The position numbers and the translations under genes are program-made. From Phymorhynchus buccinoides (lineage: Eukaryota; Mollusca; Gastropoda; Neogastropoda; Raphitomidae), in contig CM065686.1 in assembly GCA_017654935.2 (NCBI GenBank), positions 32,941,363-33,005,362 on the forward strand: DNA of 64,000 nt, in the 5' to 3' direction. Below are positions 32,488-44,134 of the stretch, piece after piece (the stretch's first letter is position 1; each line of letters opens with the position of its first letter). The notes under the pieces are model-generated. The model had not been told where the DNA came from and did no database searches. It saw only the letters and a program-made list of their open reading frames with translations.

Positions 32488-33016
32488 GTACACAAGCACC
32501 TGGATGTGGAGCAGTAACAGCATAGCTTACTACACTGACATGAGCACAACCAAGAAAGCATACACAAACTTCTGTGGAATACTTCACTTGTATTATGGCC
32601 ACCAATCAGGTATTTTCGACTGTGGTTATTCATTCTGTGCTTCCGCGTTGTGCGAAGTTTTAGAAGCTCCCTCTCACCCTTTCAGCGAGCCTGTCACGAT
32701 CCCCGTCTTAAGGGATGACAAAGTGTCGCATATCCCACTCGTGCCATGTCCAGTGCAGCACCTGACGCATGTGCAGTTTGCGTGTGACGTTCCGAGCGTG
32801 TGCAAAACTTTAGATGGTGCTGACGAATGGTACAACAATGTTTGTCAGCTTTCTGAAGAATCAGGGCAGCCCTATTTTTACTGCGAGATGTCTGGCCAGT
32901 TCGTGCCTTACAGTCTGGTGTGTGATTTCCGCGATGACTGTCAGGATGGAAGAGACGAAGACTTCTGTGTGCACACTGCGTGTACTGGGAGTCAGATGAA
33001 CTGTGGAAATGGACAG
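32488..33016 (+). CDS. Receptor B exon 4: C-terminal half of lectin domain, LDLa
   Basis: The acceptor is CTGGCCTAG|GTACAC and the donor ATGGACAG|GTTTGG; 529 nt (523 in A, two codons longer). YTSTWMWSSNSIAYYTD opens the second half of the lectin fold, and CGYSFCASALCEV differs from A's Cys pattern. From TLDGADEWYNN onward (LDLa YFYCEMSG...DEDFC, then CTGSQMNCGNGQ) it is identical to copy A at the protein level. Confidence 0.88.
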
Positions 33017-33315
33017 GTTTGGTTTTTGTTGTTGTGGTGGTCTTAGTCATGATTAAGTTAAATTATATCTATTGGTTTAAAATGAGCTTGTTTAACACAC
33101 ATTAACATTAACCACATTGTTATGTGAAATATGTCCCAGGCCTGTAACTGCGTTCGAAGACAAGTAAAACATCTAGCGTGGATGGGAACAGAAACGAAGA
33201 AAAAGTTTAACATACATTCCTAATCCCCCTATGCACTTTAGATATTTATGGCAGAGATCGCCATCGTTCCTCATCATGGTGGAGTATTTGAATAATATGT
33301 TTCTATTTTTTCCAG
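33017..33315 (+). other. Receptor B intron 4
   Basis: 299 bp versus 1533 bp in copy A. No repeats are visible, so the extra 1.2 kb in A reflects later insertion or loss. Confidence 0.8.
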
Positions 33316-35358
33316 TGTGTAGACTTAAAAAAGAAATGCGAGGGTTTCAAAGACTGCAGAACAAATGCGGATGAAGTCAACTGTCCTATAATACCTGCCA
33401 GAATAACAACTGTCAGACCTCCTGCTGTTGTTGTGTTTGACAAACCTGGAGGATTTACAGTGACGCCACTGCTAGAAAACGTCACAAAATGTCCTGACAC
33501 ACACTTCCAATGTCACGGCGATGGTTTCTGTCTCCCTGTCTACGTGAGGTGTAACGACATCAACGATTGTCCAGAGCATGAAGATGAACTGTGGTGCAAT
33601 GTGTACAGATGTCCTGGCTTTTACCGATGTCGAGGAAGTGACAGGACGATCTGTGTGCATGTTGACCATTTGTGTGATGGTCTGCCCCAATGTCCACAGC
33701 ACGACGATGAACTGACGTGTGATGTCACCTGTCCTGAGTCATGTACCTGCCATGGTCTGGCCTTCACCTGTACACACACCTTTCAGGTCGGCTCGTTCCC
33801 ACAGCTACGTTACCTGGATGCCAGCAAGAGTGGCTTACAGCAGGCTGAGGTCTCAGATAACACCATGCTGATCCACTTAGGTGTCCAAGCATGTGGCTGG
33901 GATGTTCTCACAGAATTCACGATGCCCAACCTTCACAGTCTAGACTTAAGTGACAACTCGCTGAATTCCATCAACTTCAGTCACCTTCAACCACTGTTTA
34001 GTCTTAAAACATTGAATCTGGCAGGCAATCCTATATCTCATAAAGTTTTCAACATACATAATAAATATGTTCTGCCAACTTTGCTGCTTTTAAACCTGTC
34101 TCAACACCGAATGAATATTCTCAATATGGACCTTCTGGTATTTGCTCTGCCTGCCTTGCAGGTCCTAGACTTGTCTCACACTGGAATCAAGTCATTAAAG
34201 GGACTAACACTTCCCCATACTCTTCAAGTTTTTAACATGTTAGGTTGTCCGGTTACTCAGTTCACTCCAGACTTTATGAAAACTGTTAACGATCTGAAGA
34301 GTGTTTTTGCTGAGAACTTTAAGCTTTGTTGTCCTGCAGTTTTACCTGACGATTTCAGAGGGGAATGTTTTGCTCCTTCAGATGAAATCTCCTCATGCGA
34401 TGATTTACTGAAGTCTAGCATTTATCGCTTTGCCCTAGCAATGTTTGCTATGCTGGCAATGGTTGGAAATATGACTAGCTTTATTTATCGCTTATGTTTT
34501 TCATCACAAAAAATAAGAACTGGTTTTAGCATATTCATGCTTAATTTGTGTGTTTCAGACTTTTTCATGGGAATTTATCTGTCTTTCATTGGAGTTGCAG
34601 ATCAAGTTTTCGCTGATGTCTATGTCTGGAGTGAAACTCTTTGGAAGACCAGTAAGCTGTGCAGTGTGGCAGGATTCCTGTCATTCTTATCTTCCGAGGT
34701 GTCAGCATTCCTCATATGCATTATCACCCTGGATCGATTTCTTGTGCTTCATTTTCCGTTCAGTCAGATCCGGTTCAAAGCTAGGTCAGCTCACACAGCC
34801 TGTGCCGTCATTTGGACATTGGGAATCATTTTGGCGTCAGTGCCTCTGCTTCCTGTGACGTCACACTGGGAATTCTACCACCAGACAGGTATCTGCATTC
34901 CGCTGCCTGTCACCAGAGCTGACTTCCCTGGTCACGGCTACTCCTTCAGTGTTATGATTGTCGGCAACCTGGTCCTCTTTCTACTGATTGCTGTGGGTCA
35001 GTGTCTCATCTACTGGTCAGTCAGATCTAACGCCATGTCCAAAAAGAACATGCACACTACAGACGAGAGTGATGACAGAGTCAGATCCAAAGAAACTGTC
35101 CTTGCCAGACGACTCCTGACCATCGCCTTATCTGATTTCTTGTGCTGGTTTCCCATTGGACTGTGCGGTTTGCTGGCAGCCATGGATGTGGTCATTCCAG
35201 GGGAGGTCAATGTGGCCATGGCCATCTTTGTATTGCCACTCAACTCAGCTCTCAACCCTTTCCTCTACACTCTGAATATAGTTATGGAAAAACGACAAAA
35301 AGCCAAACAAATGCGCTTTCAGAAGCGTTTAAATGCTTATCTGAAACGTAGAGTGTAA
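33316..35358 (+). CDS. Receptor B exon 5: LDLa, LRR and 7TM; GRL101-like GPCR
   Basis: The acceptor is ATTTTTTCCAG|TGTGTAG, the stop TAA 35356-35358; 2043 nt, exactly as in copy A. Domain order is the same: LDLa completed, two LDLa, LRR N-cap CPESCTCHG, about six LRRs (LHSLDLSDN, LKTLNLAGNP, LQVLDLSHTGI), hinge FKLCCPAVLPDD, 7TM. Class A landmarks: LCVSDFF, DRF, CWFP, NPFLY. By eye about 42 of 125 residues differ from A in the LRR-hinge block (33950-34330), but only about 10 of 245 from TM2 to TM7. The tail is more basic (YLKRRV). The five exons give 1319 codons including the stop, plus an unseen 5' end. Both copies look intact and expressible. Confidence 0.93.
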   Translation, partial: CVDLKKKCEGFKDCRTNADEVNCPIIPARITTVRPPAVVVFDKPGGFTVTPLLENVTKCPDTHFQCHGDGFCLPVYVRCNDINDCPEHEDELWCNVYRCPGFYRCRGSDRTICVHVDHLCDGLPQCPQHDDELTCDVTCPESCTCHGLAFTCTHTFQVGSFPQLRYLDASKSGLQQAEVSDNTMLIHLGVQACGWDVLTEFTMPNLHSLDLSDNSLNSINFSHLQPLFSLKTLNLAGNPISHKVFNIHNKYVLPTLLLLNLSQHRMNILNMDLLVFALPALQVLDLSHTGIKSLKGLTLPHTLQVFNMLGCPVTQFTPDFMKTVNDLKSVFAENFKLCCPAVLPDDFRGECFAPSDEISSCDDLLKSSIYRFALAMFAMLAMVGNMTSFIYRLCFSSQKIRTGFSIFMLNLCVSDFFMGIYLSFIGVADQVFADVYVWSETLWKTSKLCSVAGFLSFLSSEVSAFLICIITLDRFLVLHFPFSQIRFKARSAHTACAVIWTLGIILASVPLLPVTSHWEFYHQTGICIPLPVTRADFPGHGYSFSVMIVGNLVLFLLIAVGQCLIYWSVRSNAMSKKNMHTTDESDDRVRSKETVLARRLLTIALSDFLCWFPIGLCGLLAAMDVVIPGEVNVAMAIFVLPLNSALNPFLYTLNIVMEKRQKAKQMRFQKRLNAYLKRRV

Positions 35359-36955
35359 GATGTAATGAACAAAAACATGCAACTGTCAACTCTTTGACAT
35401 TCTGTTTGTGTGTCTAGGCCTACATGTTCTTTAGTAACAAACGGAAATCCCATGCACAATCCGTAAACAAGTAAAAGAAAGAAGGGGAAAAAAGAAGAAC
35501 ACGTGTCTGTACTTCCCCTAGTCCGTATCTTTTTTTCCTCCACTCTTTTACGTTCTTTCCTGTAGAGCAACCACAGTCACTTCTGACTATTCTGTCGCTG
35601 TAACTTTAGGGGAATCTGCGGAAATGCACACTGAGGTACTACTGAGAAGAAGAACAAAATTGACAGTACGTGTAGAAGAAGAGGACAGAAAGCCTGGCCC
35701 AGCCAGCCAGGTTCCGCTAATCGGCCCCTAACGTGATGCCGCGCCAAGCGAGAGAATGACCCAGCCAGCCAGGTCCCGCTAATCGGGCCCCAACGTGATG
35801 CCGCGCCACTGGGAAAAAGAGGGGACAAAAAAAGAAGAAGAAAAAAGACAGTTATTTATGGGTTTACGTGTGTAACATATGCATCTAATGTGTCCGATAC
35901 CTAACACAATTATAGATGCAAATTGCTTTCAAAATGTGTTTAAGATTAAAGCTATCTTATAAAAGCTGAGAGCCTTTAAAAATTTTTTTAGTTCATATTT
36001 TTTATTTTGAACAATTATAGCATGATTACGTCTGTGCGGAAATACAAATGCAATCCACATAAAAAATCCACTTGTAACTCCACACTCCTTAAAGAGCATG
36101 TTTTCTATTCCCTAGATTAGTGTCAACAACACTTATGCCTGTCAGGCATGTATAACTAGGTTTTTATGATTGAAGGGACATTTCATAATAATGACTATCT
36201 AAGGTTTTTATGATTGAAGGGACATTTCATAATAATGACAATCTATATTTATCTAACAATATTCGAATATTATCTGTTATTGTCTTACTCTGTCTGTGTG
36301 TGTGTGTGTGTGCGTGTGCGTGTGTGTTTGTCAAATTAAGCAAGCTTCAAATTGTAAGCATGTGCCATATAATTAAATACTGTATAAATATCAAATACCA
36401 TACTCAGAATGGCAATGGGAAAAGTCTTAAGAAAAGTTACATCAGTACATGTATGTTAACAAAACTAAACCCAAACAAAACGTTTTAAAAAAATAAAAAT
36501 TGATCGCTGACATTTTGCTGCAATGAATCTTTAATGGCATGATGTGCCCCCCCCCTACAGTAATGGAGATTGGCACTGCACACACACACACACCACGCAC
36601 ACATACATGCATGCAAGCACACACACACATGCTTTCCAACCCACAAGAACGTCTTAAAACAAAGACAATATTATATAGAAGAAACTGTTTTGCATGTGTA
36701 AATTGTTTACTGATGATCAAGAAAACATGTCTTCTTGTGATTTGATGTCAGTTAGGTAAACCAATGACAATGTATGGCAACATTTCATGGTTAATTCATC
36801 ATTAGCTGATGAATAAATAGAAAAAAAGTGTTTACTAGACTACAGTACTTTCTTTCGACTTGGCTTAAGGCTGTGTCAGACCAATTGACATAGGCTAGAA
36901 CACCAAGGCTACATCAAAATGTTGTTATGCTCTGCATATTTATGTGGGGATTGTC
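35359..36955. other. 3' flank of receptor B
   Basis: No AATAAA close to the stop; ATTAAA-like AGATTAAAGC near 35943 is a weak candidate poly(A) signal. 35695-35825 is a 65-bp tandem duplication (CCAGCCAGCCAGGT(T/C)CCGCTAATCGG...). TAGGTTTTTATGATTGAAGG GACATTTCATAATAATGAC is directly duplicated at 36160-36240. (GT)n lies at 36296-36327 and (CA)n near 36578-36630. No gene. Confidence 0.6.
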
Positions 36956-36984
36956 TTTAGCCATGACAAGCTCCTAGCATAACA

Positions 36985-37165
36985 TCAGTCTCCGAAATCC
37001 TCCGAAGTCGGAGTGTGGCTGCCCAAGTCACGGGGTAATCAAAAACGGTCAAACACGTAATGTTCTCATCCCTAGTTGGTGCATTTGTACCATAGTGTCC
37101 AAGTGTTTCGGCCGTTGGGATTATCCCTGAAGTCTGTTCGCCAGGGTACGAAAAAAAAAAAACCA
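36985..37165. repeat. Dispersed SINE-like repeat, copy 1
   Basis: GGAGTGTGGCTGCCCAAGTC, ACGGGGTAATCAAAAACGGTC, CGTAATGTTCTCATCCC and GGTGCATTTGTACCATAGTG are shared with 61905-61995, where the text is GGGAGTGTGGCTGCCCACGT and so on. Confidence 0.75.
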
Positions 37166-37479
37166 ACCCAACTATACTTTCATGTTTCTTTTCATGTTTT
37201 GTTTGTTATAACATTTCTTATTTCCCTCTCTCATCCCTCCACTCCACAATTCCTTCATTCTCCCACACACTCATCCATTTTTCAATATTAAGCATATTAA
37301 TTTATATAATTTATACATGTATAATACAATGTATGAATCAGTCAAACAATAATTTCCATTTTCATGTTTTTGATGACAATGGCTTGAAACAATGCAAATG
37401 GAAATGGAACTGATTCTCCATATTTTCAATACAATCAATATGCATTTCATATGCATAATTAATGCGAATAATTACATGG

Positions 37480-37620
37480 GTGTTCCTGGAAAATTTCCAA
37501 AATCATACAAGGCAGGGGTCCAGAGGCCGCCCAGGCCCCGGCGGAGTGCAGGGACAGCGCCCCTCGTCTGGGTTCCGGGAGGCAATGGCCCCTGGAAGCT
37601 GAAGGGAAACAACAGTTTCC
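37480..37620. repeat. Dispersed GC-rich repeat, copy 1
   Basis: ACATGGGTGTTCCTGGAAAA TTTC...CCCCGGCGGAGTGCAGGGACAGCGC has a shorter copy at 59980-60050 (ACATGGGTGCTCCTGGGAAA..., CCCCGGCGGAGTGCTGGGGC). Confidence 0.7.
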
Positions 37621-40426
37621 AATGTAATTGACAGGCTCTTGTTGCACTTCCACCAAAGACTGTATAGGGGAAGACAAGCATCCGGTCTCTTTTCCCTATA
37701 TGAGTAGTGAGGACAGAAACACTGGTTATGTCCCTTTTAAACAGGACACATTTACACGTCGATAGGCCAGTTGAATTCTCCGTTCAAATTCCAGTCTGAG
37801 TTTTTGGATAGCCGCCGCTGCGAATGGTGTATAACTACCCCACTAACGATAACTCTATCAGCCCGGTTCGCTGTAACTCTTAAGTAGTCCATCTTACCCT
37901 TTTAGAATCTTTGCTTTCACTTCTCAGTTCTGGTTAAACTTCATGACCTCTATAACCAGCAAAATGCACCTTCTCAAATTATCATAATCCGGCAATGCCG
38001 GCTCCAGGCAATAAACAAACACACCTGAACTTCAGGACATCCTGAAAGCAGGAGCATCCATGTAATTATACACAAATCTGCATACACACACACGCGTGCA
38101 CACACACACACAAACAAAAAAAGTCGGATGAAAAACTGGCAGAGATGTTGGGTAAATTATTACTTTTAAAAACAAAATCAAATGGAGGAAAGAGTGAGGA
38201 GACAGGCAGGGAGAATCACAGATTAAGTCATGTTCAAACCATTATGTAGACGAGACAACGATCAAGAATTGTTTTGAAAATGGCACATATTAAGACTAAG
38301 TTCACACATCTTTGTGATTCAAAAGCACAAATGATACACAACACAGATGTATACCATAACTGTAAACACAGCAATAAAAGGAAAAACGTTTGCTACCCCA
38401 CTTCAGAAGAAAAAAAAATAGCCTCAGAAAATTGTAGATAGTGAATGTAAACGAAAACGTAAATGCTTCACATGTTAATTTTCTTTCAATTTTCACGATA
38501 TAAAAATTCTTTAAAATTGAGAATTCACACAAATTTTTCATATCACATTTACTTTAAGACTTAGATGTTTCTTAAGTAAACAACCCACACACCAACACTC
38601 AAAAATGTTTTTCTTTATAGACAATGAAAATGATCACTGCTTTGCCCTCCCCCATCAAAAGAAAAGAAGAAAAAAAAAGGAAGAAAAATCTTTCAGAGAC
38701 AAAACCCATCCATTTCCACATCTTCACTATCTATTATAAAATTAAAAACAAGAACCCCCCCCCCAAAAAAAAAGGATACTCATACATATAAAAAAAATTC
38801 TAGGGCATAACAGAGCAAAACAGAATGCAAAAGACATGCAGTGCTTTGTTTTCCACACAAGCTGGAAGGAACGTTTTTAAAAAGAGACAGTGCTTCTTTC
38901 TAAACAAACACTTTTAGAGACATGATAAACACCTAACAGAGAAGTATACAAAAGCAGAAAAAAAGCAACAAAATCATAATAACAATGCACTGGAAATCAA
39001 TTTTGAGAAAATAAGCAACATTGATTTGACTATTTATATAGTGCTCATTCTTAATAAATTAGCATAAATAATATCAATATAATGATAACAGCAACAACAT
39101 TTAAAAATAAAAATCAACATTATCAATGAAATGAAAACTCTACCCCGTTAATGTTTCTAGTACCTATCACCACATTCTTATTACTCTTAGTAATGTGGTG
39201 ACAGCCCTGATATGGCCTTAGTTATCGATGGGGGCTATAATTTAAATCTTATGACTTAATCTTATTACTCTTAGACATTAAAAAAACCCCTTTAATCTGA
39301 TCATAAAAAGATACCAAAATCAATCCCCATCACAAAGCAAAATACCCCCCCCCCCCCCCCCCAATCAAGCATGTGCAAAAGAAAAACATTAATTCTCCAA
39401 AGAACAACGAATACTAGCATTCACAATGTTCATCACAAATACTCTGTCAAACCCATATCACATAAACTCTGGTATCGTGCTCTATACAACAAAGCAAACA
39501 GTGACAAAATTATAACAATTACAAACACGAAGACAACTGCTAGCACACACACACTCACACACACAGGGACACACACACACACACACATACTCACACACAG
39601 GTAGTCAATCAAACACACAAACACACACTCAGACACAGACACACACACATTAATGATAACCATGCACATTTCAGTGCAGACCCAAACCACCCTCTTTCTC
39701 TCCCCCCCCCCCCCCCCCCAACATGTTTTAATGAAAGACATGGGGCATACACCGTCATGTTTTTTTTGAACACATTTACAACAGAACTAATTATAACTTA
39801 AAATTAGTGGAGAACCAGGTACGTACAGAAACAGTTACCTGGTTTGATTTGGTTTTCAGTTAGAAAACCAAATTATTTACAATAAAAAACGTGGTTTATT
39901 CCCTAGAATAAATTGACACAAATAAAGAAAATGAATAAAAGCTCGCTCTCTCTCTCTCTCACACACACACAGAGACACCCAGAGAACCCCCCCCCCCCCC
40001 TACACACATGCAATCTGTGAATCACCAGCATCTCATTGTACTAAATCTTACTGTGGTAATAAAAACTTTTAAAAAAAATGCATTTAATTTTTATCTTGAT
40101 GAAAAAAAGGGCAAACCTTGATAGTCCAAATGAATCAAACAGTACTAATTTCATGAATAGTTGACTCCAGCAAAACACAGCATTGTCCCTTAGTCTCCCC
40201 TTTACTTACTGAAACATGCTGTTATGAACTAATCACGGAGAGAACTGGGAAAGAAAGGACAAAACACGGATGCCATTCAAGCAGCTGTTTCTTATATATA
40301 GCAAACAATGGTGACACTAGGGGTAGTAGTGTATGCAAAATATACAAGATAGTAATATGAAGTCTGCTGTATTGATAGTAACACTGGTACTTTTTTTTTT
40401 TTTAGCACACAACAGTACCCTGAATT
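37621..40426. other. AT-rich intergenic DNA, no gene seen
   Basis: Contains short (CA)n at 38085-38113, C runs at 38755-38764, 39347-39362, 39701-39719 and 39986-40000, (CA)n clusters at 39545-39650 and many A-runs. No exon pair, conserved domain or RNA gene is visible. Part could be 3' flank of the convergent minus-strand gene. Confidence 0.55.
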
Positions 40427-40580
40427 CAATAGGGCATTTGCCACGAGTGTTCGTTCTCTATGCTAGACTACTAATTTGCCCGCACTCGTTCTGCCCGAGT
40501 TACGCTGACCTTTCTAATTCAACTCTCTAAATTCAACTCAGTGAATTTCAAGGTCGTCCTCACGTGGCAAATGCCCTATT
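40427..40580. mobile_element. Short MITE with AATAGGGCATTTGCCAC ends
   Basis: Left end AATAGGGCATTTGCCAC(GAG) at about 40428 and right end GTGGCAAATGCCCTATTA at about 40563-40580 are inverted repeats. A decayed relative is at 7228-7310. No ORF. Confidence 0.8.
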
Positions 40581-40621
40581 ATGCACCATGTTCCACTGTT
40601 TCCGTATGAAGGCACTTCTGG

Positions 40622-40975
40622 CATTCTGACGCGGAGCAGACATTAGCATCCTATATTCAACAAGGTTTCACCATTTTATTGTACTGCTTACTCAACCTCT
40701 ATAAATTCTGGCTTTTTAGCCAAACTTCATTTTTTGACCACTCGCTGACCTGGAGCAGACATTAGCATCCTTATTCAACATGGTTTTACCAGTTTATCGC
40801 ACTGCTTACTTAACCTCTACATATTCTGGCTTTTTAGCTAAACTTCGTTTTTTGACCGCTCGCTGACCTGGAGCAGACATTAGCATCCTTATTCAACATG
40901 GTTCCACCAGTTTATTGTACTGCTTACTCAACCTCTAGATATTCTGGCTTTTTAGCCAAATTTCATTTAGACCAC
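40622..40975. repeat. 118/119-bp tandem repeat, three units
   Basis: Each unit carries GACCTGGAGCAGACATTAGC ATCC, TTTACCAGTTTAT, CTGCTTAC.CAACCTCTA and ATTCTGGCTTTTTAGC. Spacing is 119 then 118 bp. Confidence 0.92.
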
Positions 40976-41276
40976 TTGCTCAAAGCTCCCACATACTTTC
41001 TAGCATCCAAGTACAATACACTGTAGCCCCATGGTCAATTTCTTTCTTCTTCAATTCTTCTTCCAACTATGCTGGATAATATGTGTAGATCAGTTTGGTT
41101 GATGAATCTCGCAGTTGGCTGCAACACAGCTTACGATGCAACAGGTCCCCTCAGCTTTTCCCGAAGCACCACTGGCCACAACAGCCAACTATTGACACAT
41201 CGTGTCCATCTAGTATCAAACTCTAAAGAGGCAACCTATTATAGAACACATTGTAACACTGCATGGTGCATGGAAG

Positions 41277-41622
41277 CAACTCCCCAAAATGAAAAAAAAG
41301 AAGAAAGGCAGGGGTCCAGGGACCCATGGCAACGGCAGGGTACAGGGGCAGAGCCCCGTCGGACGATTCAGGGGGGCAAGTTAAGAGAGAGAGATAACGA
41401 GGTAGACAGTTAAAATAACGGACAGAGACAGTTTGAGTCTGATAAGCCTTGTAAAATTATTACATTGCCTTTGTAACCTTCTAAGATATAAGTTCAAAAC
41501 GCCCCAAATCGCTTGTGGTCAATTTTTTTGTGATGAATTAAAAAAACACCTGAAGTTCAGTTTCTGGTCAAATTAAAAAATAGAGAAATCAGTGTAAAAA
41601 CGAAAGAGTAGCACCCGTGATG
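41277..41622. mobile_element. Dispersed MITE-like repeat, copy 1
   Basis: GCAACTCCCCAAAATG at the left and GAAAGAGTAGCACCCGTG at the right. The body includes CAGAGCCCCGTCGGACGATT CAGGGGGG, AGAGAGAGATAACGAG, ACAGAGACAGTTTGAGT and AAATCGCTTGTGGTCA. Copy 2 at 61244-61556 shares all of these; its GGGTGCAACTC start and GAGTAGCACCC end form an inverted pair. Confidence 0.8.
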
Positions 41623-41680
41623 GTGTCAGTTCATGTTCTGACCACTCGTGAAGAAGAAGCGGCAGGTGTTGCTAAACGGT

Positions 41681-41872
41681 GCACACACACGCACATTAGA
41701 CACAGAAACCTCATGCACTTTTTAGTAAAAGAAAGAAGGAAACAAAATAAGTGCATGCGTTTTCAAAAAGTTTCGTGCACGGAAACCCATGCGCTTATCT
41801 TTTCCTTCTTTCTTTTACTTATTTACGGATAAACGTGTGAGGTTTTCGCGTCTAATGTGTGTGTGTACCCTA
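41681..41872. mobile_element. Foldback element (AAAGAAAGAAGGA type), copy 1
   Basis: Left half (CACACACGCACATTAGACAC, AACCTCATGCAC, GTAAAAGAAAGAAGGAAAC) is the inverse of the right half (TTCCTTCTTTCTTTTACTTA, GTGTGAGGTTTTCGCGTCTA ATGTGTGTG). It resembles copy 2 at 44135-44322. A partial relative with TAAAAGAAAGAAGGGGAAAA lies near 35470. Confidence 0.8.
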
Positions 41873-43610
41873 ATGCGCATAAAGCTCCTTTCACCCTCCC
41901 ACCCCAGCCTCTCTCTACCCCCCCCCCCTTCCCCTTCTTCAGCTCCTTGTTGTTCTGTGCTTGAAAAACATATGAAACTGATGCATAAGACTTTATCGAT
42001 TAAACACTAATGAAGACTAAAATCTTCCTACAACAGCATATATTCTACGACGTTATATAATGAAACATTAATTCAATCAGACTGATGTAAAAATTTTAAA
42101 AAAATGTTGTGATAAGATCATAACTTAGACCCCAAGAAAGCCCAACAAACAAACAGACAAAATCCCACATATAACAAAACTATCACAATAAATGTACCAG
42201 TACATATTACATGATCAATCTACAATGTCATGATGCACAGTAAGACTTCCTGCATTCATTTTCTGGTCCCTCAATGAAAATGATAGGCAACATTAACAAC
42301 ATTTACAAAAACTTACATTAATTTCGGCACAGTAGTAGTAGTAGTAATTTAGATTTTACGTCCTCTCGACCCGGGAGGGCACATACAGGACATTTGCATT
42401 TGTATGGATGCATGGGGGAAGGAAGATGTGGATACAGTCTGTTAAAATTTAATCAATCAAATCTTGTTTTAACGTCCTCCGACCCGCACACATGGGACAT
42501 TTGCTAGTATTCGATAGGGGGACGAAAAGAAAATGGGGAATGGGGTCATGATAAGGGAATGATTGTTTTGAAATATGGATTTGGGTAGCTAAAACACATA
42601 GGGATAAACATCAATAAAAGTCATATTTCGGCACATTTTCCTTCCAACACTTTTATGCTCATCTGTTCTCTTCATCTCCAATGCCCCTGATCCGACAGTT
42701 CGGTTCAAGTGGGAATGTACACAGCGGTCAGTGGTAATATTGCACCAAACACAGCATGCAGAAAGGTCTGCTATTTTACGCACCATAAACACAGCTAGTC
42801 TCACCAAAGACTGAAAACAAACCTTAACAAATATATACCCCGAATTCCTTCTTTGTCCATAAGAATTGTTCATCAAATTCACACAACAAAGTCATCTGAG
42901 GCCTCTGTGAAAATACACATCAATTGTCAAGGTATGCTCAAACCATACATGTGCATGTGAAAAGGACATCTGTAAATCTCTTTTTTTAATTTTTTTTCTA
43001 GCACAGAAACATATGCATCGTCTCTCCCTTACAATGCAATATAATATTTCCATGGTGAATATTCACGTCAAAATATTTAGGGGAGTAAAACGGATTTCAA
43101 AGTTAGCGTCTCTAATTTGATTCATTTCAAGTTCATATCCATATTATGCATCTTTCTTTTGCACAACCCATTTAGGACATGATACATTCACATCACTGGA
43201 CAGTGAATTTGTTTTGATTGCAATATATATCACTCTGATACGCTAGAGAGCAAATTTAACCACAAAATCAAACCATGCCAACCCATTACTCTGGTAGTTT
43301 GTCACTATCATTTTCCATAGCAATTGCAACGAACAACTCATGACAACCAAGGTAATCTGGCAGCATATATGGTAACTGATCATTTTCTGTGAACAACTTT
43401 AATCTTGAAAACCTTGATAAATTATTAAACCACATATTAGCAGAGAAAACTCACTTTTACACACTGCTCTTACACATTGTCATTCACAACACAATACTCA
43501 GCCTCTCTTGTACACAATGAATAATTCACAGTACTGAATACTTGGTCACTCTTGCACACACACTCATTCACCAGTGATACACCAAGGATGGAAAAGTGAT
43601 TAGACACACT
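41873..43610. other. Intergenic, no gene seen
   Basis: AT-rich sequence. Two degraded copies of a TTACGTCCTC(T)CGACCC.G...ACAT...GGGACATTTGC motif occur at 42352-42400 and 42468-42505. No coding evidence. Confidence 0.55.
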
Positions 43611-43619
43611 GTACCGAAA

Positions 43620-43770
43620 CAAAAAAATCAACAGGACCAAATCCCCCTGTGGGGATACCGGGGGGTGGGGGAGGGGTGTGTGTGTGTGTGTGTCTTTCGC
43701 ACAAATAGTTCCCCTACCTTCTGGAAGTTCTGTGCTTGTAACTTCCTCTAGTCTGTCACTCTCTCTGACT
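43620..43770. repeat. Dispersed repeat, copy 1 (inverted relative to copy at 58950-59040)
   Basis: CCTGTGGGGATACCGGGGGG, AATAGTTCCCC.ACCTTCTGGAAGTTCTGTGCTTGTA and CTTCCTCTA are reverse complemented at 58962-59040 (CTACAAGCACAGAACTTCCA, GGTATCCCCACATGG). Confidence 0.8.
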
Positions 43771-44134
43771 CCGCCATTTCTCGTTGTTTAAAATAACTGT
43801 CATCTACTATCTTTCTGCCTTATTGATCCGTTCTCCACCCTTTCTCAAGAAACACTTACAAAGACTTTCTCCAGACGAAGACGGACATGCTGGGCCTAAC
43901 TACTTCTGTGCTCATATGACAGGAGACTGTGAGTGATCAAATAAGGAGAAGAAGAGGACCAAATGTCCTGCCACCTGCAGAAATCAGTGAGACAAAGTCT
44001 GCCCATTTTAAATTTCATTACAACATGTGTATGCTGGGCCTAATTATTTCTTACTTAGGCGCATAATGGCAGCTTGACACATCTGCGCTCATCATTGACA
44101 GGAAACTGTCTGAGCGATCGACGACGAAGAATAG

